NCBI RefSeq assembly: GCF_049800955.1
Contig: NZ_JBNAGA010000007.1
Coordinates: 1-55,467, forward strand
DNA length: 55,467 nt
Origin: JAKVBH01 sp049800955
GTDB taxonomy: Bacteria > Pseudomonadota > Alphaproteobacteria > Rhodobacterales > Rhodobacteraceae
Reading direction: 5' to 3'
The position numbers and the translations under genes were made by a program. The notes under the pieces are model-generated. The model was not told the origin of the DNA. It did not search any database and was given only the letters and a program-made list of their open reading frames with translations. Positions 45,138 to 54,929 of the stretch are shown here, piece by piece (the stretch's first letter is position 1; the number at the start of each line of letters is the position of its first letter).

Positions 45138-45586
45138 CGCGAAGCACTCCCCTCTTCGGTAAACAATTGGCCTTTGATCATGCGGGATTGGCCGCGAAAC
45201 TCGGCAACGACCGTGCCGTTCTGGTTGCGCACCGTCACGTCATAGAGCCCACTACGCCCTGTGAGTGAGACCTCGCGGGCCAGCGCCGTCAGCGTGTCGC
45301 CGCGCTGCGCGGGCGCGAGGTAGGTGATGGCATTGCTCTGGGCGACGGTGGCTTGATTGCGGCTGTTGCAGGCAAAGGCGAAGGCGCTGTCGGCCAGTGA
45401 AAAGGTAATCCCGCCGTGGCACATGCCGTGGCCGTTGCAATGATGCGCGGCGACCTCAAGCTCGAGCTGGGCAAACCCCTCATCCACATCGGCAAGTCGC
45501 ATGCCCAGCCATTGTGATGCGCGGTCGTCCCGCCACATGGCCTCTGCCGCGCGTTTGGCGCGCTCTTTCGGGCTCAGCGCCGCCAC
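45134..45586 (-). CDS. paaI: hydroxyphenylacetyl-CoA thioesterase
   Basis: A 150-residue hotdog-fold thioesterase with the PaaI signature HHCNGHGMCHGGITFSLAD near residue 47. It is thought to hydrolyse CoA adducts that would otherwise trap CoA when the pathway stalls. It is the first gene of the minus-strand paaI-paaK operon and is divergent from the hydratase/dehydrogenase gene; the dyad at 45619-45654 lies between them. Confidence 0.92.
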   Translation of the reverse strand: MAALSPKERAKRAAEAMWRDDRASQWLGMRLADVDEGFAQLELEVAAHHCNGHGMCHGGITFSLADSAFAFACNSRNQATVAQSNAITYLAPAQRGDTLTALAREVSLTGRSGLYDVTVRNQNGTVVAEFRGQSRMIKGQLFTEEGSASR

Positions 45587-45618
45587 GGGCCGGGCCTCTG
45601 GGTGTTGTCCCTTTTCAT

Positions 45619-45654
45619 GTTACGCAATTTGCTCTCCCACACAAATATCGTAAC
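45619..45654. promoter_or_regulatory. candidate PaaX operator between divergent paa operons
   Basis: GTTAC (45619-45623) and GTAAC (45650-45654) are 26 bases apart; the arms extend as GTTACGcaATTTG and, read inversely, GTTACGatATTTG, with 11 of 13 matches. The span equals that of the site before paaJ. It could control paaIK and the hydratase-paaZX operon together. Confidence 0.68.
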
Positions 45655-45720
45655 TAATCCGTTGCATAGGGTCATCGTCTGGTCAATAAATTCCTAAGCT
45701 TTCAACCAAAGGGCTGCGCC

Positions 45721-47757
45721 ATGTCATCCGCTCCCGCTAATTCCGCAGGCCCCGTTACGGTGCATTGGCAGGGCGATGTGGCCTGGGTCACGATTGATCA
45801 TCCGCCGGTGAATGCGACGTCAACTGCGGTGCGGGCGGGGCTGATGGCGGCGGTAGCGCGGGTTCAAGGCGCGCGATTGGCGGTGTTGCGCGGCGCGGGG
45901 CGCACGTTCGTCGCAGGTGGCGATATGACAGAGTTCGACCGACCCGCCGAAGAGCCTCATTTGCCTGATGTTATTGCCGCGATCGAGGCCAGCGAGACAC
46001 CTTTTTTGGCATATATGCATGGCAATGTCCTCGGCGGCGGTCTGGAGATTGCCATGGGATGCGCCTGGCGGATTGCCGCACAGGGTACGCGTTTCGGTCT
46101 GCCGGAGGTGAATGTCGGGCTCATCCCCGGCGCAGGCGGGACGCAGCGCGCGCCGCGTCTTCTGGGGTGGGACATGGCCTTTGAAATGGCCTGTCTGGGT
46201 CAGTTGAAGAGCGCGGATGATCTCTTGGGCGCGGGCGGCATCGATGCTATCAGCGATGATGTCGACGCCAGTGTTGCGAGCTGGAATGCGGCGCGTCCAG
46301 TGCCTGCCTCGGCGCGAAACGCACCTGATATGCCAGCGGGCTGGATGGCTGAAAAAGAGGACATGCTCGCCAAAACAGCCAAGGGCAGACAGGCGCCGGG
46401 ACATGTGCTTGAAGCCTTGGGCTGGGCGCGTCTGGGCTTTGCAGAGGGTCAGTCCAAAGAGCGCGCCCGGCATCTGGAGCTGCGCGCCGCAGCGGAAAGC
46501 CGGGCCTTGCGCCATGCGTTTTTCGCCGAACGTGCGGTAAGCCGCCCGACGGTGATTGCAGGCCATAACGCGCGAAAGCTGGAGCGCATCGCGGTTGTGG
46601 GCGGGGGCCTGATGGGTGCGGGCATCGCCGCAGCCTGCCTGATGGCGGGCAAGACGGTGGATGTGATCGAGCGGGATCGCCCCAGCGCGCAAGCCGCGCA
46701 AACACGGATTGGAGATTTGCTGGGCGCGGCGCTCAAACGCGGCAAGCTGACGTCGGACCGTCGCGACACATGCCTCACGGCTCTGGGCTGTCATGACAGT
46801 TACGCCGGGGCCGCAGACGCCGATCTGGCCATCGAGGCCGTCTTCGAAGATCTGAGCGCCAAGCGCGCCGTTTTTGCAGCACTCTCCAGTGTGATGCGCC
46901 CGGACGCAATCCTGGCCACCAACACATCCTACCTTGATCCGCGGGAGATCTTTGCTGACGTCACAGGCCATGAGCGCTGCCTCGGTCTGCATTTCTTCTC
47001 ACCGGCCCATATCATGAAGCTTCTGGAAGTGGTCCGATTGCCCGAAACCGCGCCAGAGGTATTGGCGACGGGATTCACGCTCGCCAAAGAGCTGCGCAAG
47101 GTGGCGGTTCTGGCGGGTATTTGTGACGGGTTTATCGGCAACCGTATGCTCGCGGCTTATCGCCGGGCTGCTGAATATCTGCTCGCAGATGGCGCGCTGC
47201 CCGAACACGTCGATGCTGCGATGCGTGCCTTTGGGATGGCTATGGGTCCGTTTGAAGCGCAGGACATGGGCGGGTTGCAGATCGCTGAAGCCAACAGGCG
47301 CCGTCAGGACGCCACGCGCAATACGGCGGAGCGCTATGTCACCATCTCCGATCAGCTGTGCGCTGCAGGCCGGTTGGGCCAGCGGGCCGGGCGCGGATGG
47401 TATCGCTATGCCGAGGGCGACCGCAGGCCGCGCCCTGATCCTGACGTGCAGGCATTGATCGAGGCCTATTCTGCCAGCGAGGGCATTGCCCGGCGCGCGT
47501 TCTCGCAGGAGGACATTCAGCTGCGCCTGCTCACGGCGCTCGCCAATGAAGGCGCGCGGATTGTTGACGAGGGCATCGCGGAGGATGCGGCCGCCGTCGA
47601 TATGGTCAAGCTGCATGGCTACGGCTTTCCGCGCCATCGCGGAGGGCCGATGCATTGGGCCGAAGCGCAAGGCGCAACCCGGATCAAAGAGACCTTGCGC
47701 GCGATGGAGGCCGAAAGCCCGGGGTCTTGGGTGCGCGCGGCGCAATTCACAGAATAG
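45721..47757 (+). CDS. fused enoyl-CoA hydratase/isomerase and 3-hydroxyacyl-CoA dehydrogenase
   Basis: A 678-residue bifunctional beta-oxidation protein of the MFE-1 type. The N-terminal crotonase domain (1-190) keeps GGGLEIAMGC and GLPEVNVGLIPGAGGTQR with both catalytic glutamates. The dehydrogenase domain starts near residue 290 (VVGGGLMGAGIA) and includes HFFSPAHIMKLLEVV and GFIGNRML. It can supply the PaaF and PaaH reactions; Delta3-Delta2 isomerase activity is also common in this class. It begins the operon with paaZ (11-base gap) and paaX. No separate paaF, paaG or paaH is in the window. Confidence 0.88.
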   Translation: MSSAPANSAGPVTVHWQGDVAWVTIDHPPVNATSTAVRAGLMAAVARVQGARLAVLRGAGRTFVAGGDMTEFDRPAEEPHLPDVIAAIEASETPFLAYMHGNVLGGGLEIAMGCAWRIAAQGTRFGLPEVNVGLIPGAGGTQRAPRLLGWDMAFEMACLGQLKSADDLLGAGGIDAISDDVDASVASWNAARPVPASARNAPDMPAGWMAEKEDMLAKTAKGRQAPGHVLEALGWARLGFAEGQSKERARHLELRAAAESRALRHAFFAERAVSRPTVIAGHNARKLERIAVVGGGLMGAGIAAACLMAGKTVDVIERDRPSAQAAQTRIGDLLGAALKRGKLTSDRRDTCLTALGCHDSYAGAADADLAIEAVFEDLSAKRAVFAALSSVMRPDAILATNTSYLDPREIFADVTGHERCLGLHFFSPAHIMKLLEVVRLPETAPEVLATGFTLAKELRKVAVLAGICDGFIGNRMLAAYRRAAEYLLADGALPEHVDAAMRAFGMAMGPFEAQDMGGLQIAEANRRRQDATRNTAERYVTISDQLCAAGRLGQRAGRGWYRYAEGDRRPRPDPDVQALIEAYSASEGIARRAFSQEDIQLRLLTALANEGARIVDEGIAEDAAAVDMVKLHGYGFPRHRGGPMHWAEAQGATRIKETLRAMEAESPGSWVRAAQFTE

Positions 47758-47768
47758 GGGAGGAGGCC

Positions 47769-49814
47769 ATGGGGCTTCGCAATGTCGAGAGTTTCGCTGC
47801 CGGGCAATGGATCGGCCCTGGTGCAGGCGCGCGCGAGATCGCCGATGCGGTCACTGGTCGGATCATCGCACAGGCGGGCAATAGCGCGCTCGATCCCGAG
47901 GCGATGCTCGACTATGCGCGCAGGCGCGGCGGCCCTGCGCTGCGCGCCATGACTTTTCACGACCGCGCACGCATGCTCAAGGCGCTGGCGCTCAAACTGA
48001 GCGAACACAAGGCCGCGCTTTATGATCTCTCCTTCGCCACGGGTGCGACGCAAAAAGATCATCTCTTTGATATCGATGGTGGGATCGGGACGATGTTTGT
48101 CATCGCCTCCAAAGGGCGTCGCGAAATGCCGGATGCCCATGTGTATCTCGACGGCGGGATCGAACAGCTCTCGCGCGAGGGGACGTTTCTGGGCCAGCAC
48201 GTCTGCACGCCTTTGCAGGGCGTCGCGGTGCATATCAATGCGTTCAACTTTCCGGTCTGGGGGATGCTGGAGAAACTGGCGCCGACCCTGCTTGCTGGCA
48301 TGCCCGCGATCGTCAAACCGGCGACGGCTACCTGTTACGTCACGGAAGCCGCCGTGCGCATCATGCTGGAGAGCGGCATCCTTCCCGAAGGTGCACTCCA
48401 ACTTGTGAGCGGTGGGCTGGGGGACATGCTGGATCGGTTGACCTGTCAGGATGTCGTCAGTTTCACAGGCTCCGCCGAGACGGCGCTGAGCCTGCGCTCC
48501 AAGCCGCATATCCTGCGCAATGCAATCCGTTTTGTGGCGGAACAGGACAGTCTGAACGCCTCGATACTAGGGCCGGATGCCCAGCCGGGAACGCCGGAAT
48601 TTGATCTCTTCGTCAAGGAAGTGCACCGCGAGATGACCACCAAGGCCGGGCAGAAATGCACCGCCGTGCGGCGGATCATGGTGCCTGAGGCGCAGGCCCC
48701 CGCCGTGATTGACGCGCTACGGGATCGGCTGGGACAGGTTGTCATTGGGGACCCACGCAGCGCGCAAACGGGCATGGGCGCGCTTGTCTCGCAGGCGCAG
48801 CGCCGCGATGTGTTGGACAAAGCGGCGCTCATCGGCACGGAGGCGGAGCGCGTGTTCGGCGATCCCGAGGCCTTCGATGTGCAAGGCGCGGATGCGGAGG
48901 CGGGCGCTTTTGTTCCGCCCCTGCTCTATCGTTGCGCGCGGCCGGATGACGCGGTGCATGTGCATGAGACGGAGGCTTTCGGCCCGGTCTCCACGCTCAT
49001 GGGCTATCGTGACTTGCCCCATGCTATAGCACTGATCAATCGCGGACAGGGCAGTCTTGTGGCCTCTGTCATCACCCATGATCCTAGCGTCGCGCGCGAG
49101 GTTGTCCTGGGGGCAGGGGCCTTTCACGGCAGGCTCTACTTCAACAACCGCGATAGCATGGCGGAGAGCACTGGCCACGGCGCGCCGATGCCGCATATGG
49201 TCCATGGCGGCCCGGGCCGCGCGGGCGGCGGCGAAGAGCTTGGCGGGGTGCGCGGCGTGATGCATTACATGCAGCGCACGGCCATTCAGGGCAGCCCGGA
49301 CCTGCTCAGCGCTGTCGGCGAGGTCTGGGTTCCGGGCGCGTCGGAGCACAGCACGCCGGATCATCCTTTCACGCGAACCTTTCACGACCTGCAACTGGGC
49401 GAGACGCTCAACTGTCCGCCGCGGGTGATCTCGCTCGAGGATATCGAGCACTTTGCCCATTTCACCGGCGATACCTTCTACGCGCATATGGATGAGGCCG
49501 CGGCGCAGCGGAACCCTTTCTTCCCGGGTCGCGTGGCCCATGGCTACCTGCTGACGAGCTTCGCCGCGGGCATGTTCGTGGAGCCTTCTGAAGGTCCGGT
49601 TCTGGCCAATGTCGGCATGGATGACCTGCGGTTCATGAAGCCGGTGGCGGCGGGTGATGCCATCACTGTGGCCCTGACGGTGAAGAAGAAAACGCCGCGC
49701 AATGATGAGTATGGCGAAGTGCGCTGGCATGTGGTGCTGCGCAATCAGGATGCTGAGAAAGTCGCGGAATACGAGCTTCTGACCATGGTTGCCTATGAGG
49801 CGCGGCGGCTTTGA
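47769..49814 (+). CDS. paaZ: bifunctional oxepin-CoA hydrolase/3-oxo-5,6-dehydrosuberyl-CoA semialdehyde dehydrogenase
   Basis: A complete 681-residue PaaZ, equal in length to the E. coli enzyme. Residues 1-520 are the aldehyde dehydrogenase domain with C297 as the nucleophile (AGQKCTAVRR); residues 535-681 are the MaoC-like hydratase domain (FTGDTFYAHMDE, GRVAHGYL). It hydrolyses the oxepin ring and oxidises the resulting aldehyde, so that the reactive intermediate is channelled. The ATG at 47769 has a GGGGAGGAGG site; an in-frame ATG at 47655 lies inside the upstream gene. The 3' part is repeated at 1..737. Confidence 0.97.
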   Translation: MGLRNVESFAAGQWIGPGAGAREIADAVTGRIIAQAGNSALDPEAMLDYARRRGGPALRAMTFHDRARMLKALALKLSEHKAALYDLSFATGATQKDHLFDIDGGIGTMFVIASKGRREMPDAHVYLDGGIEQLSREGTFLGQHVCTPLQGVAVHINAFNFPVWGMLEKLAPTLLAGMPAIVKPATATCYVTEAAVRIMLESGILPEGALQLVSGGLGDMLDRLTCQDVVSFTGSAETALSLRSKPHILRNAIRFVAEQDSLNASILGPDAQPGTPEFDLFVKEVHREMTTKAGQKCTAVRRIMVPEAQAPAVIDALRDRLGQVVIGDPRSAQTGMGALVSQAQRRDVLDKAALIGTEAERVFGDPEAFDVQGADAEAGAFVPPLLYRCARPDDAVHVHETEAFGPVSTLMGYRDLPHAIALINRGQGSLVASVITHDPSVAREVVLGAGAFHGRLYFNNRDSMAESTGHGAPMPHMVHGGPGRAGGGEELGGVRGVMHYMQRTAIQGSPDLLSAVGEVWVPGASEHSTPDHPFTRTFHDLQLGETLNCPPRVISLEDIEHFAHFTGDTFYAHMDEAAAQRNPFFPGRVAHGYLLTSFAAGMFVEPSEGPVLANVGMDDLRFMKPVAAGDAITVALTVKKKTPRNDEYGEVRWHVVLRNQDAEKVAEYELLTMVAYEARRL

Positions 49815-49816
49815 CG

Positions 49817-50590
49817 ATGACCGAGACAGGCCAATCCATCGAGGATCTTGTCCAGTTGGGGTTGGGCGCGCGTCCGCCGCAGGTCTGGTCCTTGCTGGTG
49901 ACGCTTTTCGGGGACTTGGCGCAGACGGACGGGCAGGAAATCAGTGCGCAACTCATCGGTGCTCTGGCCGCGCGCATGCATGTAAAGCCCGAGGCCACGC
50001 GCGTGGCGCTGCATCGGTTGCGCAAGGAAGGCTGGATCGAGAGCCGCAAGGTTGGGCGCAATTCGCGCTACCGGTTGGCGCAGGAAGGCCGCGCCCAAAC
50101 CCGCGCCGCCAGCCCGCGGATTTATGGCGAGACACAGCCGGTGCAACGCTGCTGGCTTGCGCTCTATGATATATCCGCTGGGCCTGCCCAGAAGGGCGTC
50201 GCGCTCTATCCAAGCGCACCGCAGATCCGCGTGACGACGGAGCCGCCGCAAGGGGCGTTTGCATTTGAGATCACCGGTGAGGTGGACGTCCCTTTATGGG
50301 TACGGGCGCGCTTGCTGCCGGATGACGTTCTGGCTCTGGCCCGCGATGTGGAAACGCGCCTGCGCGGTTTGCTGGAGGGTCTGTCGCGCCGGGAAGTCAG
50401 CGACCCCAAAGACATCGCGGCCTTGCGTTTACTTGTTGTGCATCAATGGCGCCGCTTGATCCTGCGGGTGCCGGCCGTGCCCGATCATGTCTTGCCCGAT
50501 GGGACCGGTATCGCAGAAAGCCGGGCGCTCAAGACCACTCTCCTGCAGATGTTGCCCCGGCCCGAGGTGGCGCATCTCGATACGCTGTAG
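49817..50590 (+). CDS. paaX: PaaX-type phenylacetate repressor (second copy)
   Basis: Same gene as 740..1513, here in its full operon context directly after complete paaZ. The ATG at 49817 is preferred to the TTG at 49811 that overlaps the paaZ stop. It is probably the same physical gene seen twice. Confidence 0.9.
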   Translation: MTETGQSIEDLVQLGLGARPPQVWSLLVTLFGDLAQTDGQEISAQLIGALAARMHVKPEATRVALHRLRKEGWIESRKVGRNSRYRLAQEGRAQTRAASPRIYGETQPVQRCWLALYDISAGPAQKGVALYPSAPQIRVTTEPPQGAFAFEITGEVDVPLWVRARLLPDDVLALARDVETRLRGLLEGLSRREVSDPKDIAALRLLVVHQWRRLILRVPAVPDHVLPDGTGIAESRALKTTLLQMLPRPEVAHLDTL

Positions 50591-50641
50591 GGGCTTGGCG
50601 GCCCTTGGTCTCAGATATCGCAGGGCGGCTAAGCCTCGCGC

Positions 50642-50941
50642 CTATTGCCGGTACAGGATGCAATTGGTTGGTTCAGGTGGCCTCAGACCGCCGTTGTCCT
50701 GGTTGCATTCGACGAAGGTTGTTCCTTCATCATCAACTCGAAATCTGAGAAGGATATCGTCATGCACCAATGTGCAGTTGATCTGCTCTGGTGCTAAATC
50801 GGACGATGGATGCAACAAGACAGAAACGTCGCATTTCCGTTCGGCGGTTTCGATCCTCAATTTGTAGTTGGACGGCATCATGTAGAGCGCTGCGGCCACG
50901 ATCCCGATGGCGATACCCTACAAGAACAGTATGAGTTTCAA
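50642..50941 (-). pseudogene. small membrane-anchored protein gene with in-frame TAG (second copy)
   Basis: Identical to 1565..1864, including the TAG that interrupts the hydrophobic N-terminus (50920-50918). The surrounding 50591..51172 holds no other gene that I can support. Confidence 0.43.
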
Positions 50942-51172
50942 AGGTTGTGGTCCTCGAAACCCTAAGAGTTGGCCTCAGTCGATTGCTTCGCTTTCGGCTG
51001 CTCGTTCAGTACGTCTGAGTTCAAACACGCTTCTGCCTTCGAATATTTTTCTGGCGGCACAAAAATGAAGCAGGGCAGCGCGCTCCGGTGACAGGACATA
51101 CCTCGCGTAATGCGGTTTATGTAAAAAGCCCGCGGAGGTGGCCGCGTGCTCTTTGTCTTGTCGTATCGTCGG

Positions 51173-52120
51173 TCAGGACAGGTGCGCCGTTTCCGGGACA
51201 GATGTCAAAACCTTGCCGTCATCGAGATGGCTCAGCAGATTATCGACCACGAGGGAACCCATTGCAGCCCGGGTTTCATGGGTGCCTGAGCCGACATGGG
51301 GCAGCAAAAGCACGTTGTCCAATTGGCGGAGCGCTTCGGGCACATGGGGTTCTGCTTCGAAGACATCGAGGCCCGCCTGGCCCAGCCGCCCGTCCTGCAA
51401 CGCTGCGATCAGCGCTGTTTCATCCACGACAGACCCGCGCGCCACGTTGATCAGCATGCCGTCCGGCCCAAGCGCATTGAGCACCGCTTCGTTGACCAAA
51501 TGATGCGTCGCCGCGCCGCCGGGTGTGATGACGATCAGCACCTCGACCGCCTCTGCCATGTCCACGAGGTTTGCGTGGTATGTGTAGGGCACATCCTTGG
51601 CGCTGCGCGTGTGGTAGTGAATCTCCGGGTCAAAGACCGAGAGTTTGCGCGCGATCTCCTGGCCGATCCGGCCCATGCCCAGAATGCCGATCTTGCGCCC
51701 ATCGGCGGACCGGGTCAGCGCGCTGTTGCCATCATGCTCCCAGCGGCCCGAACGGACATAAGCGTCATCCCGGCGCAATTCCCGGAACAGACCCAAAATC
51801 AGCATCAAAGCTGTCGTGGCAACCTCGGAATTCAGCACATCCGGCGTGTGGCTGACCGGGATACCGCGCGCGGCGCATGCACCGGTATCAATCGCATCAT
51901 AGCCCACACCATAGCAGCCAATCATCTTCAGATTGGGGCAAGCTTCCATGACATGCGCGGGCACGCCGTCATGGCCATTGGTGGCCACATGGGTGATCTT
52001 GTCCCCGTGTTCGGTGAGCCAACCTTCGGGCAATTCGCTCAGAACATGGATGTCGAACCGAGGCGCAAGACGTGCGCGCATGGCGTCTGTGATCCCGCCG
52101 ATTTGAAGCAGATCAGGCAT
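51173..52120 (-). CDS. D-isomer-specific 2-hydroxyacid dehydrogenase (second copy)
   Basis: Same as 2096..3043: 315 residues, GMGRIG cofactor motif and the R228/E257/H275 triad. Overlaps the FAH gene by 8 bases. Confidence 0.88.
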   Translation of the reverse strand: MPDLLQIGGITDAMRARLAPRFDIHVLSELPEGWLTEHGDKITHVATNGHDGVPAHVMEACPNLKMIGCYGVGYDAIDTGACAARGIPVSHTPDVLNSEVATTALMLILGLFRELRRDDAYVRSGRWEHDGNSALTRSADGRKIGILGMGRIGQEIARKLSVFDPEIHYHTRSAKDVPYTYHANLVDMAEAVEVLIVITPGGAATHHLVNEAVLNALGPDGMLINVARGSVVDETALIAALQDGRLGQAGLDVFEAEPHVPEALRQLDNVLLLPHVGSGTHETRAAMGSLVVDNLLSHLDDGKVLTSVPETAHLS

Positions 52121-52958
52121 CTTGCCCCACTTTCTGACGCTGTACGCCAAGCCCTTCGATCCCCAGCTCCATCTCATCGCCGGGCTTCAGGAAGACCTGC
52201 GGTGACATGCCCATGCCAACGCCCGGAGGCGTCCCCGTTGAGATCACGTCGCCGGGATGCAGGGTGAACATCTGGCTGAGATGCTCGATGATCTGTGCAA
52301 CCGTGAAGATCATGGTTGCGGTATTGCCGGTTTGCATGCGCGTGCCGTTCACGTCGAGATACATATCCAGCGCCTGAACGTCGGCGATCTCATCTTTTGT
52401 GACGAGCCAAGGGCCAGTGGGTCCAAACGTGTCAGGGGATTTGCCCTTGGTCCATTGGCCTGTGAGCTCGGTTTGAAAGCTGCGCTCAGAGACGTCATTG
52501 ACGATGCAAAAGCCCGCCACGTAATCCATCGCGTTCTCGACACTTGCGTATTTGCAGCGATTGCCGATCACAACGCCAAGTTCGACTTCCCAATCGCTTT
52601 TGACGGAACCGCGCGGCAGAACGACATCGTCATTCGGGCCAACGATCGCTGAATTGGCCTTCATGAAGAGAATGGGATGGTCCGGGATCGCAGCGCCAGT
52701 TTCCGCCGCATGGTCCGCATAATTCAAACCGATGCACATCATTTTGCCGATCTGGCCCACGCAAGGACCAAGCCGGGGGTCGCCGTCCACAATGGGCAGC
52801 GCGCTGATGTCAACATTGCCCAGAGCGGCCAATCCATCATCGGTCAGAACATCGCCCGAGATATCCGGAACAACAGACGAAAGGTCGCGAATGCGGCCCT
52901 CACTGTCCAGAACCCCAGGCTTTTCCTGTCCCGCCTCGCCAAATCTCAGAAGTTTCAT
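52113..52958 (-). CDS. FAH-family hydrolase, probable 2,4-diketo-3-deoxy-aldonate hydrolase (second copy)
   Basis: Same as 3036..3881: 281 residues with metal ligands E124, E126 and D155. Confidence 0.87.
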   Translation of the reverse strand: MKLLRFGEAGQEKPGVLDSEGRIRDLSSVVPDISGDVLTDDGLAALGNVDISALPIVDGDPRLGPCVGQIGKMMCIGLNYADHAAETGAAIPDHPILFMKANSAIVGPNDDVVLPRGSVKSDWEVELGVVIGNRCKYASVENAMDYVAGFCIVNDVSERSFQTELTGQWTKGKSPDTFGPTGPWLVTKDEIADVQALDMYLDVNGTRMQTGNTATMIFTVAQIIEHLSQMFTLHPGDVISTGTPPGVGMGMSPQVFLKPGDEMELGIEGLGVQRQKVGQDA

Positions 52959-53065
52959 ATCAATCTCTCCTCAAACCCTTGTCCGCAACACCCGTTCGGA
53001 CCTTTCAAGCTGGCTGCCCTGGAGCACAGTCCGGAGCGCCTTGTCTCATGTGATCTGCCTTTGGC

Positions 53066-54856
53066 TCAGTGGTTATCGCGCGGCATATGCTTGCGCGCGA
53101 TGTCCTGATATGCGTCCGCGCCCTTGAGAGTCATGCCGCGATCAAACCGGTCAACCTTCTCGCGGAAAAGCTCCTGCCAGGGCGATTGGCTCTCAGGGCT
53201 GGCGTAGCCGCCTGCCGCTTCCAGCGCATCCTTGCGCGCGGCCAGCTCTTGCTCGGAGATCAGAATGTCCGCCGTGCATTTGCCCAGATCAATGCGCACC
53301 CGGTCGCCGGTTTGCAACAGAGCCAGACCACCACCATCCGCCGCTTCCGGCGCAGCATTGAGGATCGAGGGCGAGCCGGAGGTGCCCGATTGCCGGCCAT
53401 CGCCAATACAGGGCAGCGCATGGATCCCTTGCTTCAAAAGGTAAGACGGCGCGCGCATGTTCACGACCTCGGCCCCGCCGGGATAGCCCTTGGGGCCCGC
53501 GCCGCGCATGAACAGGATGCAGTGTTCATCAATCTGTTCCGCAGGATCGTCAATCCGGTGGTGGAAATCTTCCGGTCCGTCAAAGACAATCGCACGCCCC
53601 TCGAAGGCCTCCGGGTCCTCGGGGTTGGACAGATACCGATCACGGAACTCCTTCGAGATGACGCTGGTTTTCATGATCGCGCTATCGAAAAGGTTGCCCT
53701 TGAGATTGATGAAGCCCGCAGCCTCCACCATGGGCGCGGCAACGGTCTTGATGACATCAGCATTGCCCGTCCGACACGCGCCGCAATTCTCGGCCATCGT
53801 CTTGCCATTGGCCGTCACAACATCGGGATGCGGCAAAAGCCCTGCGTCCAGCAATTCGCCAATCACCGCAGGCACACCGCCCGCCTGTTGGTAATCCTCT
53901 CCAAGATATTTGCCCGCAGGCTGCAAGTTCACCAAAAGCGGCACCTTGTGGCCAAGAGCCATCCAATCGTCATTGTCCAGCGGCACGCCCAAGTGCCGCG
54001 CCACCCCGTTGAGATGAATGGGCGCATTGGTTGACCCGCCGATGGCGGAATTTACAACAATGGCATTCTCAAAGGCTTCGCGCGTCATGATGTCAGAGGG
54101 CCGCAAATCCTCATGCACCATCTCGACAATCCGTTTGCCCGTCTCATAGGCCATTTGCCCGCGCTCGCGGTAGGGCGCCGGGATCGCGGCAGAGCCCGGG
54201 AGCTGCATGCCAAGCGCTTCGGCAAGGCTGTTCATCGTCGTGGCCGTGCCCATCGTGTTGCAATAGCCGACGGACGGGGCAGAATTCGCCGCCATTTCGA
54301 TGAATTCCTCGTCGGTGATCTCACCAGCGGCCACCATCTCGCGTGCCTTCCAGATGACCGTGCCGGAGCCCGCCCGCTCCCCATTCCACCAGCCATTGAG
54401 CATCGGCCCCACCGAGAGCGCAATCGCCGGAATATTGACCGTCGCCGCCGCCATCAGAAGCGCAGGCGTGGTCTTGTCACAGCCGATGTTGAGCACGACC
54501 CCGTCCAGCGGATAACCGAAAAGCGACTCGACCAGGGAGAGATACGCAAGATTGCGATCGAGCGACGCCGTGGGCCGCTTGCCCGTCTCCTGAATAGGAT
54601 GCACAGGTACCTCAATACACGTCCCGCCCGCTGCAATGATCCCGTCGCGTACGCGCTTGGACAGCTCGATGTGATGCCGGTTGCACGGGCTGAGATCGCT
54701 CCCTGTCTGTGCAATCGCAATGATCGGCTTGCCCGATTGCAGCTCCTCCCGCGTCAGCCCGTAATTGAGATAGCGCTCCAGATACAGAGCCGTCATCTCC
54801 GGGTTATCGGGATTGTTGAACCATTTCTGCGACCGCAACTCCGTCTTCTTGCTCAT
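53066..54856 (-). CDS. IlvD/Edd family sugar-acid dehydratase (second copy)
   Basis: Same as 3989..5779: 596 residues with cluster cysteines C58, C126 and C199. Confidence 0.9.
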   Translation of the reverse strand: MSKKTELRSQKWFNNPDNPEMTALYLERYLNYGLTREELQSGKPIIAIAQTGSDLSPCNRHHIELSKRVRDGIIAAGGTCIEVPVHPIQETGKRPTASLDRNLAYLSLVESLFGYPLDGVVLNIGCDKTTPALLMAAATVNIPAIALSVGPMLNGWWNGERAGSGTVIWKAREMVAAGEITDEEFIEMAANSAPSVGYCNTMGTATTMNSLAEALGMQLPGSAAIPAPYRERGQMAYETGKRIVEMVHEDLRPSDIMTREAFENAIVVNSAIGGSTNAPIHLNGVARHLGVPLDNDDWMALGHKVPLLVNLQPAGKYLGEDYQQAGGVPAVIGELLDAGLLPHPDVVTANGKTMAENCGACRTGNADVIKTVAAPMVEAAGFINLKGNLFDSAIMKTSVISKEFRDRYLSNPEDPEAFEGRAIVFDGPEDFHHRIDDPAEQIDEHCILFMRGAGPKGYPGGAEVVNMRAPSYLLKQGIHALPCIGDGRQSGTSGSPSILNAAPEAADGGGLALLQTGDRVRIDLGKCTADILISEQELAARKDALEAAGGYASPESQSPWQELFREKVDRFDRGMTLKGADAYQDIARKHMPRDNH

Positions 54857-54929
54857 CTCTCAACCTCGTTCGCAATGGGAGCGCAACCGCCCCTTCATCT
54901 TGCCAAATAAACTCTCCCCGAAGGGCCGG

